Assembly (NCBI GenBank): GCA_963709085.1
Contig: CAVPVB010000007.1
Span: forward strand, 496,001-560,000
DNA: 64,000 nucleotides
Source of the DNA: Rhodovastum sp963709085
GTDB taxonomy: Bacteria; Pseudomonadota; Alphaproteobacteria; Acetobacterales; Acetobacteraceae
Direction: 5' to 3'
A program made the translations under genes and the position numbers. Numbering within the stretch: the stretch's first letter is position 1; each line of letters begins with the position of its first letter. Shown here piece after piece: positions 63,257-64,000 of the stretch. The notes beneath the pieces were generated by a model, which saw nothing but the letters and a program-made list of their open reading frames with translations, made no database searches and was not told where the DNA came from.

Positions 63257-64000
63257 ATGTCGGAATCCGCCAGCCCGTCCGCGCCCGTTCTGCCGCTGTT
63301 CTTCCGGCGGGTGGTCGGTGTGAACCCCGCGCTGCATGCGTCCCTGTGCCTCGACCGCAGCACCGGCTTTGGCTATGCGGCGGCGGCGCAGTCGGTGCCG
63401 ATCGGGCTTGGCGAGCTGGAAGCCGTGGCGCAGCATTATCCGATCCTGTTCGCCAGCGGTGCGCAGCCGACAGCGGTCGCGCTGCTCGGCCTGCGCGATG
63501 GCGAGAACCTGTTCGTGCTGCCGGACGGCTCCTGGCGCCCCGACGCCTATGTGCCCGCCTATGTGCGTGCCTTTCCGTTCATCTTCCTGGAAGATGCGGT
63601 CAGCAAGACGCTCTATGTCGGCATGGAGCCCGACGCTGCCAGCCTGCGCCCCGATGCCGGCATGAGGCTGTTCGAGGACGGCAAGCCGACCGCCGTGCTG
63701 AACGAGAGCGTGGCGTTCTGCTCGGCCTGCCGCGACAACCTCACCGCCGCCGCCGCGTTCGCCCGCGCGCTGGACGCCGAGGGCCTGCTGGAGGAGGAGG
63801 CGGCGGATATCGCCTTCACCCATGGCGGCAAGGCGCGGGTGAGCGGGTTCAAGATCGTCAAACCCGAGCGCCTCGACCGGGTCAGTGACGAAACCTTCCT
63901 GGACTGGCGCCGCCGCGGTTGGCTTGGCCCGCTTTATGCCCTTCTGCATTCGATGGCGCGGTGGGGCCGGCTGATCGACCTCGCCGCGCCGGTGGTGCCG
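63257..64000 (+). CDS. SapC family protein (cut by window edge)
   Basis: 248 residues with no stop before the window ends. It opens MSESASPSAPVLPLFFRRVV GVNPALHASLCLD; YVRAFPFIFLEDAVSKTLYV and the DTH-like DAGMRLFEDGKPT segments match the SapC family (S-layer/serum-resistance related in Campylobacter, function otherwise unknown). Starts about 75 bp behind the palindromic element. Confidence 0.85.
   Translation, partial: MSESASPSAPVLPLFFRRVVGVNPALHASLCLDRSTGFGYAAAAQSVPIGLGELEAVAQHYPILFASGAQPTAVALLGLRDGENLFVLPDGSWRPDAYVPAYVRAFPFIFLEDAVSKTLYVGMEPDAASLRPDAGMRLFEDGKPTAVLNESVAFCSACRDNLTAAAAFARALDAEGLLEEEAADIAFTHGGKARVSGFKIVKPERLDRVSDETFLDWRRRGWLGPLYALLHSMARWGRLIDLAAPVVP

Overview
The window looks like chromosomal DNA of a high-GC alphaproteobacterium. 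The organism call is inference, since there is no rRNA. It rests on the F0 operon layout (atpI-atpB-atpE-atpF'-atpF, with separate b and b' subunits), the blocks ispH-thrB-rnhA and aroQ-accB-accC-aat, and a NifH of the type found in purple non-sulfur and rhizobial bacteria. Rhodospirillales or Acetobacteraceae is my best guess. Only one tRNA (Ala, anticodon CGC) is present.

Layout. 1-4.7 kb: minus-strand operon of three SPFH (HflK/HflC-like) proteins and a P-type ATPase that runs off the left edge. 4.9-12.9 kb: cytochrome b561, pta-ackA, a small secreted protein, citramalate synthase and a nitroreductase. 13-17 kb: a tightly coupled operon of an ATP-grasp enzyme, a substrate-binding-like protein without a signal peptide, a Cys-containing P-loop GTPase and an ABC-type ATPase with no permease. 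17-23 kb: OprB-type porin, ZIP metal transporter, a DUF2478-DUF364 fusion behind a sigma-54-type promoter, a NifO-like nitrogenase-associated protein, and an orphan nifH behind a near-consensus sigma-54 promoter, with no nifD or nifK. I read 13-23 kb as a candidate metal or cofactor supply module tied to nitrogen fixation.

23-35.5 kb is the accessory zone. It holds nested IS630/IS5 remnants, two complete ISAs1 elements each with a perfect 10-bp target duplication, a higBA toxin-antitoxin locus with a broken toxin, a tRNA, the yggT-DUF167-folD operon, a TAXI-type binding protein, and a 2.5-kb segment bounded by repeated 20-bp motifs in inverted orientation that carries an antitoxin/PIN-toxin pair and an hsdM fragment. 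35.5-64 kb is housekeeping: rnhA-thrB-ispH, a tandem glycine riboswitch in front of gcvT-gcvH-gcvP, the F0 ATP synthase operon, queE-queD, a divergent PEP carboxylase, an ornithine-type decarboxylase, yihY, thiS-thiG, aroQ-accB-accC, aat, two tandem secreted paralogues, a msrQ-like protein and a partial sapC.

Two features cut across the window. Long, GC-rich palindromic elements sit directly behind many genes and sometimes supply the last codons of a protein. Single-base indels break many conserved and mostly essential genes (ispH, atpE, atpF', thiG, thiS, aroQ, accB, accC, gcvT), which points to sequence error rather than decay. The nifH frameshift should be judged in that light.
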